DNA of 37,351 nt from Henriciella sp. (GTDB lineage: Bacteria > Pseudomonadota > Alphaproteobacteria > Caulobacterales > Hyphomonadaceae), in the NCBI GenBank assembly GCA_012960415.1, contig DUBH01000043.1, forward strand, positions 65,365 to 102,715, given 5' to 3'. A program made the position numbers and the translations under genes. Shown piece after piece: positions 9,274-17,335 of this stretch. The notes beneath the pieces were generated by a model. It searched no databases, was not told the origin of the DNA, and worked only from the letters and a program-made list of their open reading frames with translations. Position 1 is the stretch's first letter; each line of letters starts with the position of its first letter.

Positions 9274-9561
9274 ATGCACAACCATTCTGATCATGATGAC
9301 CATCGGCCAAAAGGTGGACGCTTCTGGATGCCGCTCTTGGTGTTCGCCGGCGCGATCGGCTTCCTGTTACTCTTTGAACACCGCGCTCATATCCCCGGTG
9401 ATGCGGTCTTCCTGGTCAGCTTCTTACTCCTTTGCGGTGTGATGCATCTATTCATGCACAGCTCGATGGGCGGACATGGAGGTCATGGGGGGCATGGCAA
9501 TCACGAAGGCCAGAGCCCGTCCCAACTGGATGAGGATGATGACTGGAGGACACGGCGATGA
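9274..9561 (+). CDS. DUF2933-like small membrane protein, His-rich
   Basis: A 95-residue membrane protein with a His/Asp-rich N-terminus (HNHSDHDDH), two membrane helices (around 18-35 and 45-62), and a C-terminal HGGHGGHGNH stretch. This resembles DUF2933 proteins that commonly accompany copper ATPases and ICMT-like methyltransferases. AGGAG at 9261-9265 supports the start. Its stop overlaps the start of the methyltransferase by four bases. The His clusters could bind Cu or Zn at both sides of the membrane, but no function is established. Confidence 0.8.
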   Translation: MHNHSDHDDHRPKGGRFWMPLLVFAGAIGFLLLFEHRAHIPGDAVFLVSFLLLCGVMHLFMHSSMGGHGGHGGHGNHEGQSPSQLDEDDDWRTRR

Positions 9562-10241
9562 GTGAGAGCATGGCCCATTCTGAATATGGTCTCTGGTTCC
9601 TGGTGATCCTGAACTCGGCCATCTTCATCATTTTCGCGTTCAGTTTTGCAAAACCATCCAAGTCAAAAGACTGGACGTCATTTGGCGCCTTTAGCGGTTT
9701 TGTGATCGCTCTTTTTACCGAGATGTATGGCTTCCCGCTTTCGATTTACTTCCTCTCGCCATGGCTTGAATCGCAGTTTCCCGACATCAATTGGTTCGCC
9801 CATGATTCCGGGCATTTCTGGGAGATGATTTTCGGCTGGCAAGGCAATCCACATTTTGGCCCATTCCACTTTGCCAGCCTCGGCTTCATCTTGCTGGGTT
9901 TTAGCGTTCTGTCATGGGGGTGGCCGATCCTGCACGGGGCGCTGCGCAGTGGCAAGCTCGCCAAAACCGGCATTTATGCCCGCATGCGCCACCCGCAATA
10001 TGCCGGCTTCGTGCTGATCATGTTTGGGTTCCTGCTGCAATGGCCGACCATCCTTACCCTGATCATGTTCCCGGTTCTGGTGTTCATGTATGTCCGTCTT
10101 GCCCTCAGAGAGGAGAAGGACGCCGAAGCCGCATTCGGCCACGAGTATCGCGCCTACGCCGCGGTCACTCCGCGCTTCTGGCCGCGTTGGGGACGCTTAG
10201 AGACCCTCACGCAATCCCGCCCGAATGATTTGCCTTCCTAG
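9558..10241 (+). CDS. isoprenylcysteine carboxyl methyltransferase (ICMT)-like membrane protein
   Basis: A 227-residue integral membrane protein of the ICMT/PEMT-like family. The C-terminal half has the family hallmark TGIYARMRHPQYAGF, followed by two helices and LREEKDAEAAFGHEYRAY, which together form the S-adenosylmethionine site. The N-terminal half adds two or three helices. Bacterial members of this type are often found in copper-resistance operons after a DUF2933 gene, as here, and their substrate is unknown (lipid or small amine are options). It is the last gene before the hairpin at 10256. Confidence 0.85.
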   Translation: MSESMAHSEYGLWFLVILNSAIFIIFAFSFAKPSKSKDWTSFGAFSGFVIALFTEMYGFPLSIYFLSPWLESQFPDINWFAHDSGHFWEMIFGWQGNPHFGPFHFASLGFILLGFSVLSWGWPILHGALRSGKLAKTGIYARMRHPQYAGFVLIMFGFLLQWPTILTLIMFPVLVFMYVRLALREEKDAEAAFGHEYRAYAAVTPRFWPRWGRLETLTQSRPNDLPS

Positions 10242-10255
10242 CCCTTCTCATTCTT

Positions 10256-10281
10256 GCGATCCGCCGGACCAGGCGGATCGC
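10256..10281 (+). terminator. terminator hairpin of the copper ATPase operon
   Basis: A perfect 10-bp stem (GCGATCCGCC/GGCGGATCGC) with a 6-base loop begins 15 bases after the methyltransferase stop. No T run follows, which is common in this window. Confidence 0.6.
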
Positions 10282-10286
10282 GGAAC

Positions 10287-10314
10287 TGAGGGATACCTAA
10301 ACATTCAAGTTTAC
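10287..10314 (+). promoter_or_regulatory. weak eighth ECF-type promoter candidate
   Basis: TGAGGGA at 10287-10293 matches the -35-like element perfectly. However, the hexamer 15 bases on is GTTTAC instead of CGTANN. At 14 bases, AGTTTA keeps only GT and one more base. It lies in the right place for the patatin operon, with AGGAGG at 10340-10345. Confidence 0.3.
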
Positions 10315-10349
10315 ACTGCTACAGGTTCATCCAGCTTGAAGGAGGCAAT

Positions 10350-11225
10350 ATGCAGCACAAGAGCTTCGGCCTCGTTCTAGCCGGCGGCGGGGCGCGCGGA
10401 ATGGCCCATGTGGGCGCCCTCAGAGCGCTCAACCATCTTGGATATTATCCAAGAGTTGTTGCGGGAGTTTCGATCGGCGCGCTTGTCGCGGCGACTTATT
10501 CGCTCAATCCGAACTGGTACCTGGACTTGAGAGAGATGGATGTATCGGGCTTCCCCCGCCTGCCAGAGCTCAAAACGCATGGCCTAAAGGAAAGGCTCAA
10601 AAGTTTTATATTGGCTGGACGTGATCTGAAGTCTTTAACCTTTGGATGGGGCATTGGTGAGCACACGGTCGACTGGGGCCGTTCGGTGATCGAAGATTTA
10701 ACCCTTGGCAAAGACCTGCAGCAAGGCCGTGTGGAAACCCTGATTACGGCAACGGATATTCTGAGCGGTGAAAGGATCATTAAAACAAAGGGGCATGCGG
10801 TCGATGCGGTTTATGCCAGCTCGGCGATCGCCGGCATCTTACCACCTTTTGAAGACGGCGAGCATCTCCTGGTTGATGGCGGCTACTCTGATAGCTCACC
10901 CGTGGACATTGTCAGAAATGCAGGCGTCGATTGCGTTATCACGCTCGATCCGGGTCAACGCATTAGCGATTATCCGCCTCAAAATGGGCTGGATGTCTTC
11001 CTGCGTTCGATCGAAATCACTCACAAAGCCTTTTCGAGATCACGCTACGAACACGCTGATCTGGTGTTGACCCCGCGTTACGACACTCAGATCGGATTGT
11101 TCGATTTTCAACACACTGGTCGCTGCATCGCTGCTGGAGCCAAAGCCGTCAAACGCGCAGCGCCTCAATTAGGGAAGCTTCTGGCGCCGGCTCAATCCGA
11201 CGCCGAAATGTTATCCGCAGAATGA
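10350..11225 (+). CDS. patatin-like phospholipase (RssA/NTE type)
   Basis: A 291-residue soluble lipid acyl hydrolase with a Ser-Asp dyad. The oxyanion loop GGGARGMAHVGAL is at residues 12-24. The nucleophile elbow is GVSIG near residue 40, and the catalytic Asp is in LVDGGYSDSSP. It resembles the bacterial RssA/NTE-like patatins that cut acyl chains from phospholipids or lysophospholipids. AGGAGG five bases upstream fixes the start. A desaturase and an FAD oxidoreductase follow, so the three genes probably remodel membrane lipids together. Confidence 0.9.
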   Translation: MQHKSFGLVLAGGGARGMAHVGALRALNHLGYYPRVVAGVSIGALVAATYSLNPNWYLDLREMDVSGFPRLPELKTHGLKERLKSFILAGRDLKSLTFGWGIGEHTVDWGRSVIEDLTLGKDLQQGRVETLITATDILSGERIIKTKGHAVDAVYASSAIAGILPPFEDGEHLLVDGGYSDSSPVDIVRNAGVDCVITLDPGQRISDYPPQNGLDVFLRSIEITHKAFSRSRYEHADLVLTPRYDTQIGLFDFQHTGRCIAAGAKAVKRAAPQLGKLLAPAQSDAEMLSAE

Positions 11226-11283
11226 GCATCCCTTTATCCATCCCGCTCCGACCTGCGCCAGGGCAGCCAAGAAAGATCAGCTC

Positions 11284-12348
11284 ATGACATATCTGGCGAC
11301 ACCTCAGAGCGCTGCGTCATCGCATGCCCCTGCCAGGGATTGGGTAAAGGTATTAGCCGGCTATCGAGAGCCCTCGATGGTTCGAAGCCTGTTCGAACTG
11401 GCTGTTACAATGGTCCCCATTTTAATTCTTGGGGGCGCTGCGGTCTGGTCAACCAGCATTAGTTATTGGCTTACCGTTTTGTTTAGCGCCGCAGCATCAG
11501 GATTTCTGGTTCGATTGTTCATGATCCAGCATGACTGCTCACATGGTGCATTTTTCAAATCGAAACGCGCCAATGATTGGACCGGGCGCGTCATCAGCGT
11601 TTTAACCCTGACGCCTTTCGACCTTTGGAAGCGATCGCATAATGTACATCACAGTTCGCAGGGAAACCTCGACCGGCGCGGCATTGGCGACATCATGACC
11701 CTGACCGTCGAAGAATACAATTCCCGCTCGTTTTCAGGCCGTCTCGCTTATCGGCTCTATCGCAATCCATTCGTCTTGTTTGGGGTCGGGCCAATTTTCA
11801 TTTTCCTGTTTCACCATCGCCTCCCGATAGGCTTCTTGCGCGCTGGCATGAAGTATTGGCTCAGCGCAATGGGCACCAATATTGCAGTTGCTGCGCTTCT
11901 CATTGGAGGCATCGCCGCGGTTGGCTGGCTCCCCTTCCTGGTGGTATATCTGCTGATTACAATGCTTGCCGCAATCATCGGTGTTTGGCTGTTCTATGTG
12001 CAGCACCAGTTTGAACACACCGTCTGGGACAGCAATGACACCTGGCAACTCCATGAAGCTGCACTCCATGGCAGCTCTTTCTATGATTTGCCTCAACCTT
12101 TGCGATGGTTGACGGCAAATATTGGCATCCATCATGTCCACCATCTCAATAGCCGTGTGCCGTTCTATCGTTTGCAGCAAGTCCTGCGCGACCACCCTCC
12201 TCTCGCAAGGATCGGCCGGATGACCATTTTAGACAGCTTTAAAACCACACGGCTGAAACTCTGGGACACCAGCACTCGAAGGCTGGTCTCGTTCAAAACC
12301 GCGCGGGCTTTGTGCGGCGAGAAAGAGACGCTGCCAATGATACAATAG
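11284..12348 (+). CDS. membrane fatty-acid desaturase
   Basis: A 354-residue integral membrane di-iron desaturase. The three His boxes are HDCSH, HNVHH and HHVHH (in GIHHVHHLNSR), with an additional QHQFEH that also resembles acyl-lipid desaturases. Membrane helices lie at about 38-78 and 190-245. It would introduce a cis double bond into acyl chains of membrane lipids, which alters fluidity. The stop (TAG) is one base before the start of the FAD oxidoreductase, so the pair is co-transcribed and perhaps translationally coupled. Regiochemistry (delta-9, delta-12) cannot be decided here. The TAG stop also shows that TAG works as a stop in this genome. Confidence 0.92.
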   Translation: MTYLATPQSAASSHAPARDWVKVLAGYREPSMVRSLFELAVTMVPILILGGAAVWSTSISYWLTVLFSAAASGFLVRLFMIQHDCSHGAFFKSKRANDWTGRVISVLTLTPFDLWKRSHNVHHSSQGNLDRRGIGDIMTLTVEEYNSRSFSGRLAYRLYRNPFVLFGVGPIFIFLFHHRLPIGFLRAGMKYWLSAMGTNIAVAALLIGGIAAVGWLPFLVVYLLITMLAAIIGVWLFYVQHQFEHTVWDSNDTWQLHEAALHGSSFYDLPQPLRWLTANIGIHHVHHLNSRVPFYRLQQVLRDHPPLARIGRMTILDSFKTTRLKLWDTSTRRLVSFKTARALCGEKETLPMIQ

Positions 12349-12349
12349 A

Positions 12350-13486
12350 ATGACGACGAAGACCGACATCACGATTGTTGGCGCCGGACCCTCGGGCCTT
12401 GTGTGCGCGACGGTTCTGGCGCGAGCCGGTCGCAAAGTGACCGTGCGCGAGTGGCATCGTGATGTCGGACACCGCTTTCATGGTGATTTTCAAGGTCTGG
12501 AAAACTGGACCGATCCACAAGACGTGCTCGAAGAGCTTGTCTCAGCCGGGATCAATATAAATTTTGAACACCGCGGCGTAAAGACGGGCATTGTCTTCGA
12601 CAGCCAGGCCAAGCCTCATCGCGTGTATGGCGCGCGTCCATTGTTCTACTTGCTCAGGCGAGGCCGCGCCGACGGCAGTTTGGACCGCGGACTTCTCGAA
12701 CAAGCCCTCGCGGCTGGCGTGGAGGTTCGCTTCAATGACCGCGTAACACAAACATCCGGCGAGATGGTGCTTGCTGGAGGGCCGCGGCGCGCCGACATTA
12801 TTGCAGTCGGAAAGATCTTCGATACGGATATGGCGGATGGCGCTTGGCTCGCATTGGACCCTGCGCTAGCGCCAAAAGGGTACGCCTATTTGCTTGTGCA
12901 TCGGGGACGAGGGACAGTGGCAAGCTGCATGTTTACGGGCTTTCGCGACCAGGCATCACACCTTTCCGAGACATTAGCGTTCTTCGAGCGTCATGCCGGA
13001 TTGTGTATGAAGAACCCTCAGCCGTTTGGCGGCTTCGGTAACACCCGCTTGCTCCGCACGGCGCTGCAGGGCGGATATCCCGTGATCGGTGAACATGCCG
13101 GCTTCCAGGATGCACTGGCCGGCTTCGGATTGCGCTACGCTATTCGGTCAGGTCGATTGGCCGCTGAAAGCATGATCCATGGAACCAGCTATAGACAGGC
13201 TTGGCGGAAAACGCTCCAGCCAACGCTTAGAACTGGCGTGGTCAATCGCTTCTTATTCAATATGGCTGGGCGTCGCGGAATTGATTTCATGGTTGGACAT
13301 CTTGCCCGCACCGACACCGGCGAGGCCCTCCGGCGGGCATACCGCCCATCAGTTCTAAAACGTCTTCTATTTCCTCTGGCGCGGCGCCGTTTTCGAGCGC
13401 CGCTCGCAGACCCCAGCTGCACTCATGAAGATTGTAACTGCATTTGGTGCGAGCATGGCGTCCACAATCAATCACCTAACGCTTGA
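12350..13486 (+). CDS. FAD-dependent oxidoreductase, geranylgeranyl-reductase-like, Cys-rich tail
   Basis: A 378-residue flavoprotein with a Rossmann FAD loop at the N-terminus (ITIVGAGPSGLVCATVLARAG) and a second nucleotide/FAD motif around GEHAGFQDALAGFGLRYAI, as in geranylgeranyl reductases and related monooxygenase folds. It ends with a cluster CTHEDCNCIWCEHG (four Cys and two His), which could hold a zinc ion or Fe-S centre; most relatives lack such a tail, as far as I recall. It is coupled to the desaturase, so its substrate may be an unsaturated acyl or isoprenoid chain (inference). The last 19 bases overlap the convergent gene at 13468. Confidence 0.78.
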   Translation: MTTKTDITIVGAGPSGLVCATVLARAGRKVTVREWHRDVGHRFHGDFQGLENWTDPQDVLEELVSAGININFEHRGVKTGIVFDSQAKPHRVYGARPLFYLLRRGRADGSLDRGLLEQALAAGVEVRFNDRVTQTSGEMVLAGGPRRADIIAVGKIFDTDMADGAWLALDPALAPKGYAYLLVHRGRGTVASCMFTGFRDQASHLSETLAFFERHAGLCMKNPQPFGGFGNTRLLRTALQGGYPVIGEHAGFQDALAGFGLRYAIRSGRLAAESMIHGTSYRQAWRKTLQPTLRTGVVNRFLFNMAGRRGIDFMVGHLARTDTGEALRRAYRPSVLKRLLFPLARRRFRAPLADPSCTHEDCNCIWCEHGVHNQSPNA

Positions 13487-13986
13487 GCGCAATTTTTGTG
13501 GCACGCTGCCGACTGGGCCTGCACGATCGAATCAAGGTCTGCATATCTCACGAATGGCGACGCATTAAGCTGCTGTGTTATTTCGTCGAGCGTTGGACGT
13601 GGTATCCTATCATCCGTACGAGGGTCGTAAATCAGCAGCGCCTCACCAGAATATGCGACACGGTCCAGCGCCAGTCCGCGAAACGCTGGCTTGTCCCGCG
13701 CCCAAACGCCGAATGCCTGAACAGCGCGCTCGCGCTGCGGGCGGTAGAGCGCAAGAATTTCAGCTAATCCCTCATCCGCATTGAACTTCACGATGAACAC
13801 GTAAGATTTGCCGGGATGAAGTTCAGCGCCGTCGGCAGGTCCGGCCACCAGATCAGCGCGTTGCAGCTCGCCTTGAGACTTGTTGGTCCCGCCACCCGCC
13901 GCTCCTAAAAGACTCAAGCCCGCAAGGGCAAACAGGCAAAGTACAAGAAAGACGATCAGGTGTGCGTTTTCAAATTGGTGTTTCAT
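13468..13986 (-). CDS. exported/membrane-anchored protein of unknown function
   Basis: A 172-residue protein with one N-terminal membrane helix (about residues 9-30) and no lipobox. The rest is presumably periplasmic. The body has mixed alpha/beta content, a conserved-looking LHPGKSYVFIVKFN segment and a C-terminal pair of Cys (SAACHKNCAQ) that could bind metal or form a disulfide. I recognise no family. It is downstream of the Rieske gene on the same strand, 40 bases away, so it may be part of an electron-transfer or metal-handling pair. Confidence 0.6.
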   Translation of the reverse strand: MKHQFENAHLIVFLVLCLFALAGLSLLGAAGGGTNKSQGELQRADLVAGPADGAELHPGKSYVFIVKFNADEGLAEILALYRPQRERAVQAFGVWARDKPAFRGLALDRVAYSGEALLIYDPRTDDRIPRPTLDEITQQLNASPFVRYADLDSIVQAQSAACHKNCAQALGD

Positions 13987-14026
13987 TGTCTGTCGCTCTT
14001 GGTGACAAGCGCTCCAAATCGGTTTT

Positions 14027-14583
14027 TCAAATCGAGATCGTCACTAAATCATTGGTCAGATAGACATAGTCTGGGACAGGCAGATTCAGCGGCGCCGGTC
14101 CTTTTCTGATCCGCCCAGAAATATCATAATGCGATCCGTGGCAGGGACAGTACCAGCCGCCATAGTCTCCGACCGCGCCCTGATTTGGACCAACCGGCAC
14201 ACAGCCAAGATGGGTACAGACGCCCGATGTAATCAATATAGCGGGGTTGAGCGTGCCATCTCGGGGCGGGGTCTTAAGCGGGCTTCATCCGTCTCGGGGT
14301 CCGGTAATCGCTCAATATTCACGCTATTGGCAGCGGCGATCTCCGCTTCGGTGCGGCGGCGAATAAAAAACGGCTTGCTGCCGATCAGAACCCGGATTTC
14401 ACCGCCAACCGGTATTTTCGAAACGTCTACATCGAGCGAACTTGACGCACGTGTGTCGCTGGCGGGGTTCATCTGATCAACAAGCGGCCAGGCCGCTAAG
14501 CCTGCTCCAGCGGCAGCTGCGGCAGTCGTCGCAATAAAGATAAAATCACGTCGCTCTGGATCTGCGGGAACGGTGTCTGACAT
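14027..14583 (-). pseudogene. petA: ubiquinol-cytochrome c reductase Rieske subunit, frameshifted
   Basis: Two overlapping minus frames make up one Rieske protein of about 185 residues. The upstream part (14233-14583) has a twin-arginine type signal (ERRDFIFIATTAAAAAGAG) that anchors the protein, and the SKPFFIRRRTEAEI segment. The downstream part (14027-14236) carries both cluster boxes: CTHLGC and CPCHGS. Reading on in the correct frame gives [14 protein letters not shown] then [11 protein letters not shown], so about one base is missing near 14276-14283. No cytochrome b or c1 gene is adjacent, which is unusual. It is either a decayed duplicate of petA or a sequencing error. Nothing clear lies between 14584 and the next gene end at 14820. 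Confidence 0.85.
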
Positions 14584-14819
14584 GAAATATACTCCCTGAA
14601 GCCTTCATCACTGGAACAGACGCTGGGCACACCTTTTTCATTACAGGACTTATTGCAGCCTGCTGTCCTTCATTGAAAATCTTGCCGCGCCCCATGATGG
14701 CTTTGGAGGGCATATGGGACGCGGCAAGTTCAGAACGAGATCGCACGAGAAGGGGGGGGACGCACTGCGAGGGCCCGGGACCAAGGCGGCGGCGCTGAAC
14801 AACAACGCCCGAAAACGCC

Positions 14820-15281
14820 TTATTCTGTGGCAGCCTCCTCCTTATCGCCCGTCATCATTGGGCAGTGCTCAGCTGGATCATGGCCCATGGCTTCATGCTT
14901 GGCCTGACAGTCTTCCGGAGACATTGGATGCTCGCCTGATGCGTCATGCATTTTATGGCCATCCGCGCCATGTTCCGTCATTTTGTCCATGTCCATCGCC
15001 ATGCCGCCCTCGCCCATCATGGGTTTGTCGCTATCCATCATGTGATCGCCGCCATGGTCCATCATATGACCTTCAGCCATCTTATCTTCCATGTTGGCCA
15101 TACAGCCCTCCATGCCCTCCATGCCTTCATGACCCGCCATGCAGGTTTTGGCCTCGGCGGCGTCTGCCTCTGCTTCAACGGCAGGTGTTTCGCTGTGATC
15201 GTGCGTCTTGTGGCCGTCTTGAGCCAAGGCCGTGGGCGACAAGGCAAAAATAGCGGCGGCGGTGATCAAGATTGGTTTCAT
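14820..15281 (-). CDS. Met/His/Cys-rich periplasmic metal-binding protein
   Basis: A 153-residue protein with a typical signal peptide (MKPILITAAAIFALSPTALA) and a mature part dominated by Met, His, Asp and Glu: runs such as CMAGHEGMEGMEGC, HMMDHGGDHMMD and MAMDMDKMTEHGADGHKMH. Such sequence binds Cu(I), Cu(II) or Ag(I) in the periplasm. I start at the inner ATG (15281) because AAGGA is spaced correctly for it; the outer ATG at 15290 overlaps the ribosome binding site. The promoter at 15338-15365 has the ECF-type layout, so it should be induced with copAB. No named family is recognised. Many overlapping frames on the opposite strand are artefacts of its composition. Confidence 0.8.
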   Translation of the reverse strand: MKPILITAAAIFALSPTALAQDGHKTHDHSETPAVEAEADAAEAKTCMAGHEGMEGMEGCMANMEDKMAEGHMMDHGGDHMMDSDKPMMGEGGMAMDMDKMTEHGADGHKMHDASGEHPMSPEDCQAKHEAMGHDPAEHCPMMTGDKEEAATE

Positions 15282-15312
15282 GAGGGGCATCCTTTATATA
15301 ATTATTCGAGCC

Positions 15313-15340
15313 CAAGGGTATTGGGCACTTGCAACGTATT
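15313..15340 (+). promoter_or_regulatory. ECF-type promoter, site 3 (EamA transporter)
   Basis: CAAGGGT at 15313-15319, 15 bases, then CGTATT at 15335-15340. The first base differs from the usual T. Its -10-like hexamer overlaps, on the other strand, that of site 2, inside the 9-base palindrome CGTATTACG (15335-15343). Confidence 0.55.
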
Positions 15341-15365
15341 ACGCAGCACACAGGCGGCGCCCTCA
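15338..15365 (-). promoter_or_regulatory. ECF-type promoter, site 2 (Met/His-rich protein)
   Basis: On the minus strand: TGAGGGC (15365-15359), 15 bases, CGTAAT (15343-15338). It lies 57 bases before the ATG at 15281. Same architecture as the sigma operon's own promoter. Confidence 0.65.
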
Positions 15366-15407
15366 TAATCGGCTCCACTCTTTCAAGTGTTTCACCGGAG
15401 CCCTGGT

Positions 15408-16316
15408 TTGATTGTCAGCCCCCGCATTCTCGCAGCGCTCGTCATGGTCTTATGGGCCTCCTGCTATCCGCTCATCACGCTGGGGCTCGACTATGCGCCT
15501 CACCTGACCTTTGCAGCGCTACGCGCTGTTCTGGCTGGTAGTGTTTTAATAGGTGTCGCCGCTCTGCGCCGAGCCGCGTTGCCTCGCGGGTGGACCGTTT
15601 GGGGCTGGATCACGCTTGCTGGTCTTGGAATGACCGGCATTGGCTACTTCGGAATGTTTCACGCCGCGGAGTTTGTATCACCTGGTCTTGCGACCGTGAT
15701 AGAAAGTCTCCAGCCGTTGATCGCCGCCGTGCTCGCTGTCGTGTTTCTGCGCGAACGTCTTGGACCGATTGGCTGGTTTGGGCTTTGCCTCGGCGTCGGC
15801 GGCGTGGCGCTCATCGCCATACCGCGCGTACTGGCCTCGGGCGGGGGGTCAACAGCCTTCGGTCTGGTCCTGGTAATTATGGCGACGAGCGGCGTCGCTG
15901 TAGGTAACATCGCCATTAAGTCATTAGCGATGCGCGTCGATGCGGCGATGGCGATGGGGTTACAGCTTTTGGTTGGAGCGATCCCGATCTCAATTTTGGC
16001 GTTCGCGACCGAATCCCCAACGGCCATCGACTGGTCGGCGCAATTCATAATTTCACTTCTTGGACTCGCCCTGCCCGGGACGGCGCTGGCCTATTGGTTA
16101 TGGCAGGTGACTTTGCAGTCGCTGGATGTATCCAAGGCGGCCGCATTTAGTTTTCTCGTTCCGATCATTGGCGTTTCGATTGGCGCGCTATTCTTCTCAG
16201 AGCCACTGACGATAAATGTCATTGGCGGCGGCGCGCTCGCTGCCATCGGGATCTATCTCGCATCGCGCCCGAGGTCCGAAACGTCGCCGCTAATGTCTGC
16301 TAAAAAAGAAGCCTAA
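15408..16316 (+). CDS. EamA/DMT-family transporter
   Basis: A 302-residue inner-membrane protein with about ten helices in two repeated EamA halves (ASCYPLITLGLDYAPHLTFAALRAVLAG in the first; TALAYWLWQVTLQSLDVSKAAAFSFLVPIIGV in the second). DMT exporters move metabolites or drugs out of the cell; the substrate is not known. I favour the TTG at 15408 with GGAG at 15397-15400; a GTG at 15387 would add seven residues but has no ribosome binding site. It overlaps the convergent sigma gene by four bases. An ECF-type promoter at 15313 places it in the proposed regulon. Confidence 0.85.
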   Translation: MIVSPRILAALVMVLWASCYPLITLGLDYAPHLTFAALRAVLAGSVLIGVAALRRAALPRGWTVWGWITLAGLGMTGIGYFGMFHAAEFVSPGLATVIESLQPLIAAVLAVVFLRERLGPIGWFGLCLGVGGVALIAIPRVLASGGGSTAFGLVLVIMATSGVAVGNIAIKSLAMRVDAAMAMGLQLLVGAIPISILAFATESPTAIDWSAQFIISLLGLALPGTALAYWLWQVTLQSLDVSKAAAFSFLVPIIGVSIGALFFSEPLTINVIGGGALAAIGIYLASRPRSETSPLMSAKKEA

Positions 16317-16882
16317 TCGAGCTTTTCGACCTGTTCCTGCAAGATTTTCCGGGCGCGGTAGACCCGTGTTTCCACCGCCTTGATGGAGACACTAAGTATT
16401 TCGGCCACTTCACTTTGGGGCATGTCTTGAAGGACCTGCAGCGTAAAGGCCTGCCTCAACTTATCTGGCAGCGCGTCCACCATTTTCGAGACACGGTTGA
16501 GCTCATCGCGGTGCTCATAATCGTCTTGAACATTTTGCGAGTGGTCCGCGATATCGGGCCGATCCGGGCTCTCCAGAGGTGCTGCTTGAAAGAAAAAGCT
16601 TCGCACGGCGCGTTTACGGCCATGATCACGAACTTTGTTGAGCGCAATGTGGTAGATCCAGGTCGAGAACTTCCGCGACGGGTCATAACGGTCAATCGAA
16701 CGCCAGGCTGCGGTAAAGGCTTCCTGCAGCACATCATAGGCGTCTTCATTGCCACGCATCGAGCGTTGAACGTAGCGGTAGAGCGGTTCCTTGTAACGGC
16801 GCATAAGCTCGGTGAAAGCGCGTTCCTCGCCCCCCGCTGCGGCTACAGCAAGCTCTGCATCTGTTCGCTCTGTGTTGTGCAC
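16313..16882 (-). CDS. ECF RNA polymerase sigma factor (CnrH-like)
   Basis: A 189-residue ECF sigma factor. Region 2 runs from about residue 24 to 92 (LMRRYKEPLYRYVQRSM, AYDVLQEAFTAAW, FSTWIYHIALNKVRDHGRKR) and region 4 from about 132 to 185 (LPDKLRQAFTLQVLQDM, SVSIKAVETRVYRARKIL). It is the third gene of an operon after a CnrY-like anti-sigma candidate and a CnrX-like sensor, the order of the cnrYXH metal-response locus. It is released when the sensor binds metal, by analogy. The operon's own promoter (17702-17729) has the layout found at six other sites, which suggests autoregulation and a local regulon. Confidence 0.93.
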   Translation of the reverse strand: MHNTERTDAELAVAAAGGEERAFTELMRRYKEPLYRYVQRSMRGNEDAYDVLQEAFTAAWRSIDRYDPSRKFSTWIYHIALNKVRDHGRKRAVRSFFFQAAPLESPDRPDIADHSQNVQDDYEHRDELNRVSKMVDALPDKLRQAFTLQVLQDMPQSEVAEILSVSIKAVETRVYRARKILQEQVEKLD

Positions 16883-16892
16883 GTGTATATGT

Positions 16893-17327
16893 CTAAAGCT
16901 CCGTCAGTGCTCGAACGACTTCTGCGTCAAAGACGATCGCTTGTTCCTCGGTAAGGATCTCGCGCATCTCAAACACATGCTCGATAGTGACTTTTTGCAG
17001 TTCCCCCATGGCTGTGTGGAAATCATCGATCGCCGCCTGAACAGCGGGCGAATAGGATTTGTCGGCCTCCATAGCGCCAGCAAGTGCCAAGTTGGCCGCG
17101 CGAAGCTTTTGTTCCAGCTCAGCCTTTCTGGCCGCGAAACGGTGTTCGATTAGCTCGAGTTCTGCTTCCTGATCCGCTGAGAGATCCAAGTCGTGATGGA
17201 CCAGCTCATGCAAACCAGACGCTGTTTCGACCGGATGCGTTACAGACCAGTTTCCAGCGACAAACACGCCGGTCATGCCCGCGCACAGGGCTAGGAAAAC
17301 GACAATGATCCAGTGTTCTAGTTTCAT
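16893..17327 (-). CDS. periplasmic heavy-metal sensor (CnrX/Spy-like)
   Basis: A 144-residue protein anchored by one N-terminal helix (residues 5-25) with a helical periplasmic domain. LHELVHHDLDLSADQEAEL and HVFEMREILTEEQ closely match the metal-site helices of CnrX, where His, Glu and Met ligands bind Co/Ni/Cu; the middle is a long charged coiled coil (HRFAARKAELEQKLRAA). It sits eight bases after the anti-sigma candidate and ten before the sigma gene. A ribosome binding site, AGGAG, lies two to three bases before the ATG. It probably senses copper rather than Co/Ni given the neighbours, but the metal is inferred. Confidence 0.88.
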   Translation of the reverse strand: MKLEHWIIVVFLALCAGMTGVFVAGNWSVTHPVETASGLHELVHHDLDLSADQEAELELIEHRFAARKAELEQKLRAANLALAGAMEADKSYSPAVQAAIDDFHTAMGELQKVTIEHVFEMREILTEEQAIVFDAEVVRALTEL

Positions 17328-17335
17328 TACTCCTC

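Noticed and set aside
14714-15253. Long plus-strand frame rich in Pro, Cys and Arg
   Set aside because: It is the antisense shadow of the Met/His-rich gene, which has a signal peptide, a ribosome binding site and a promoter.
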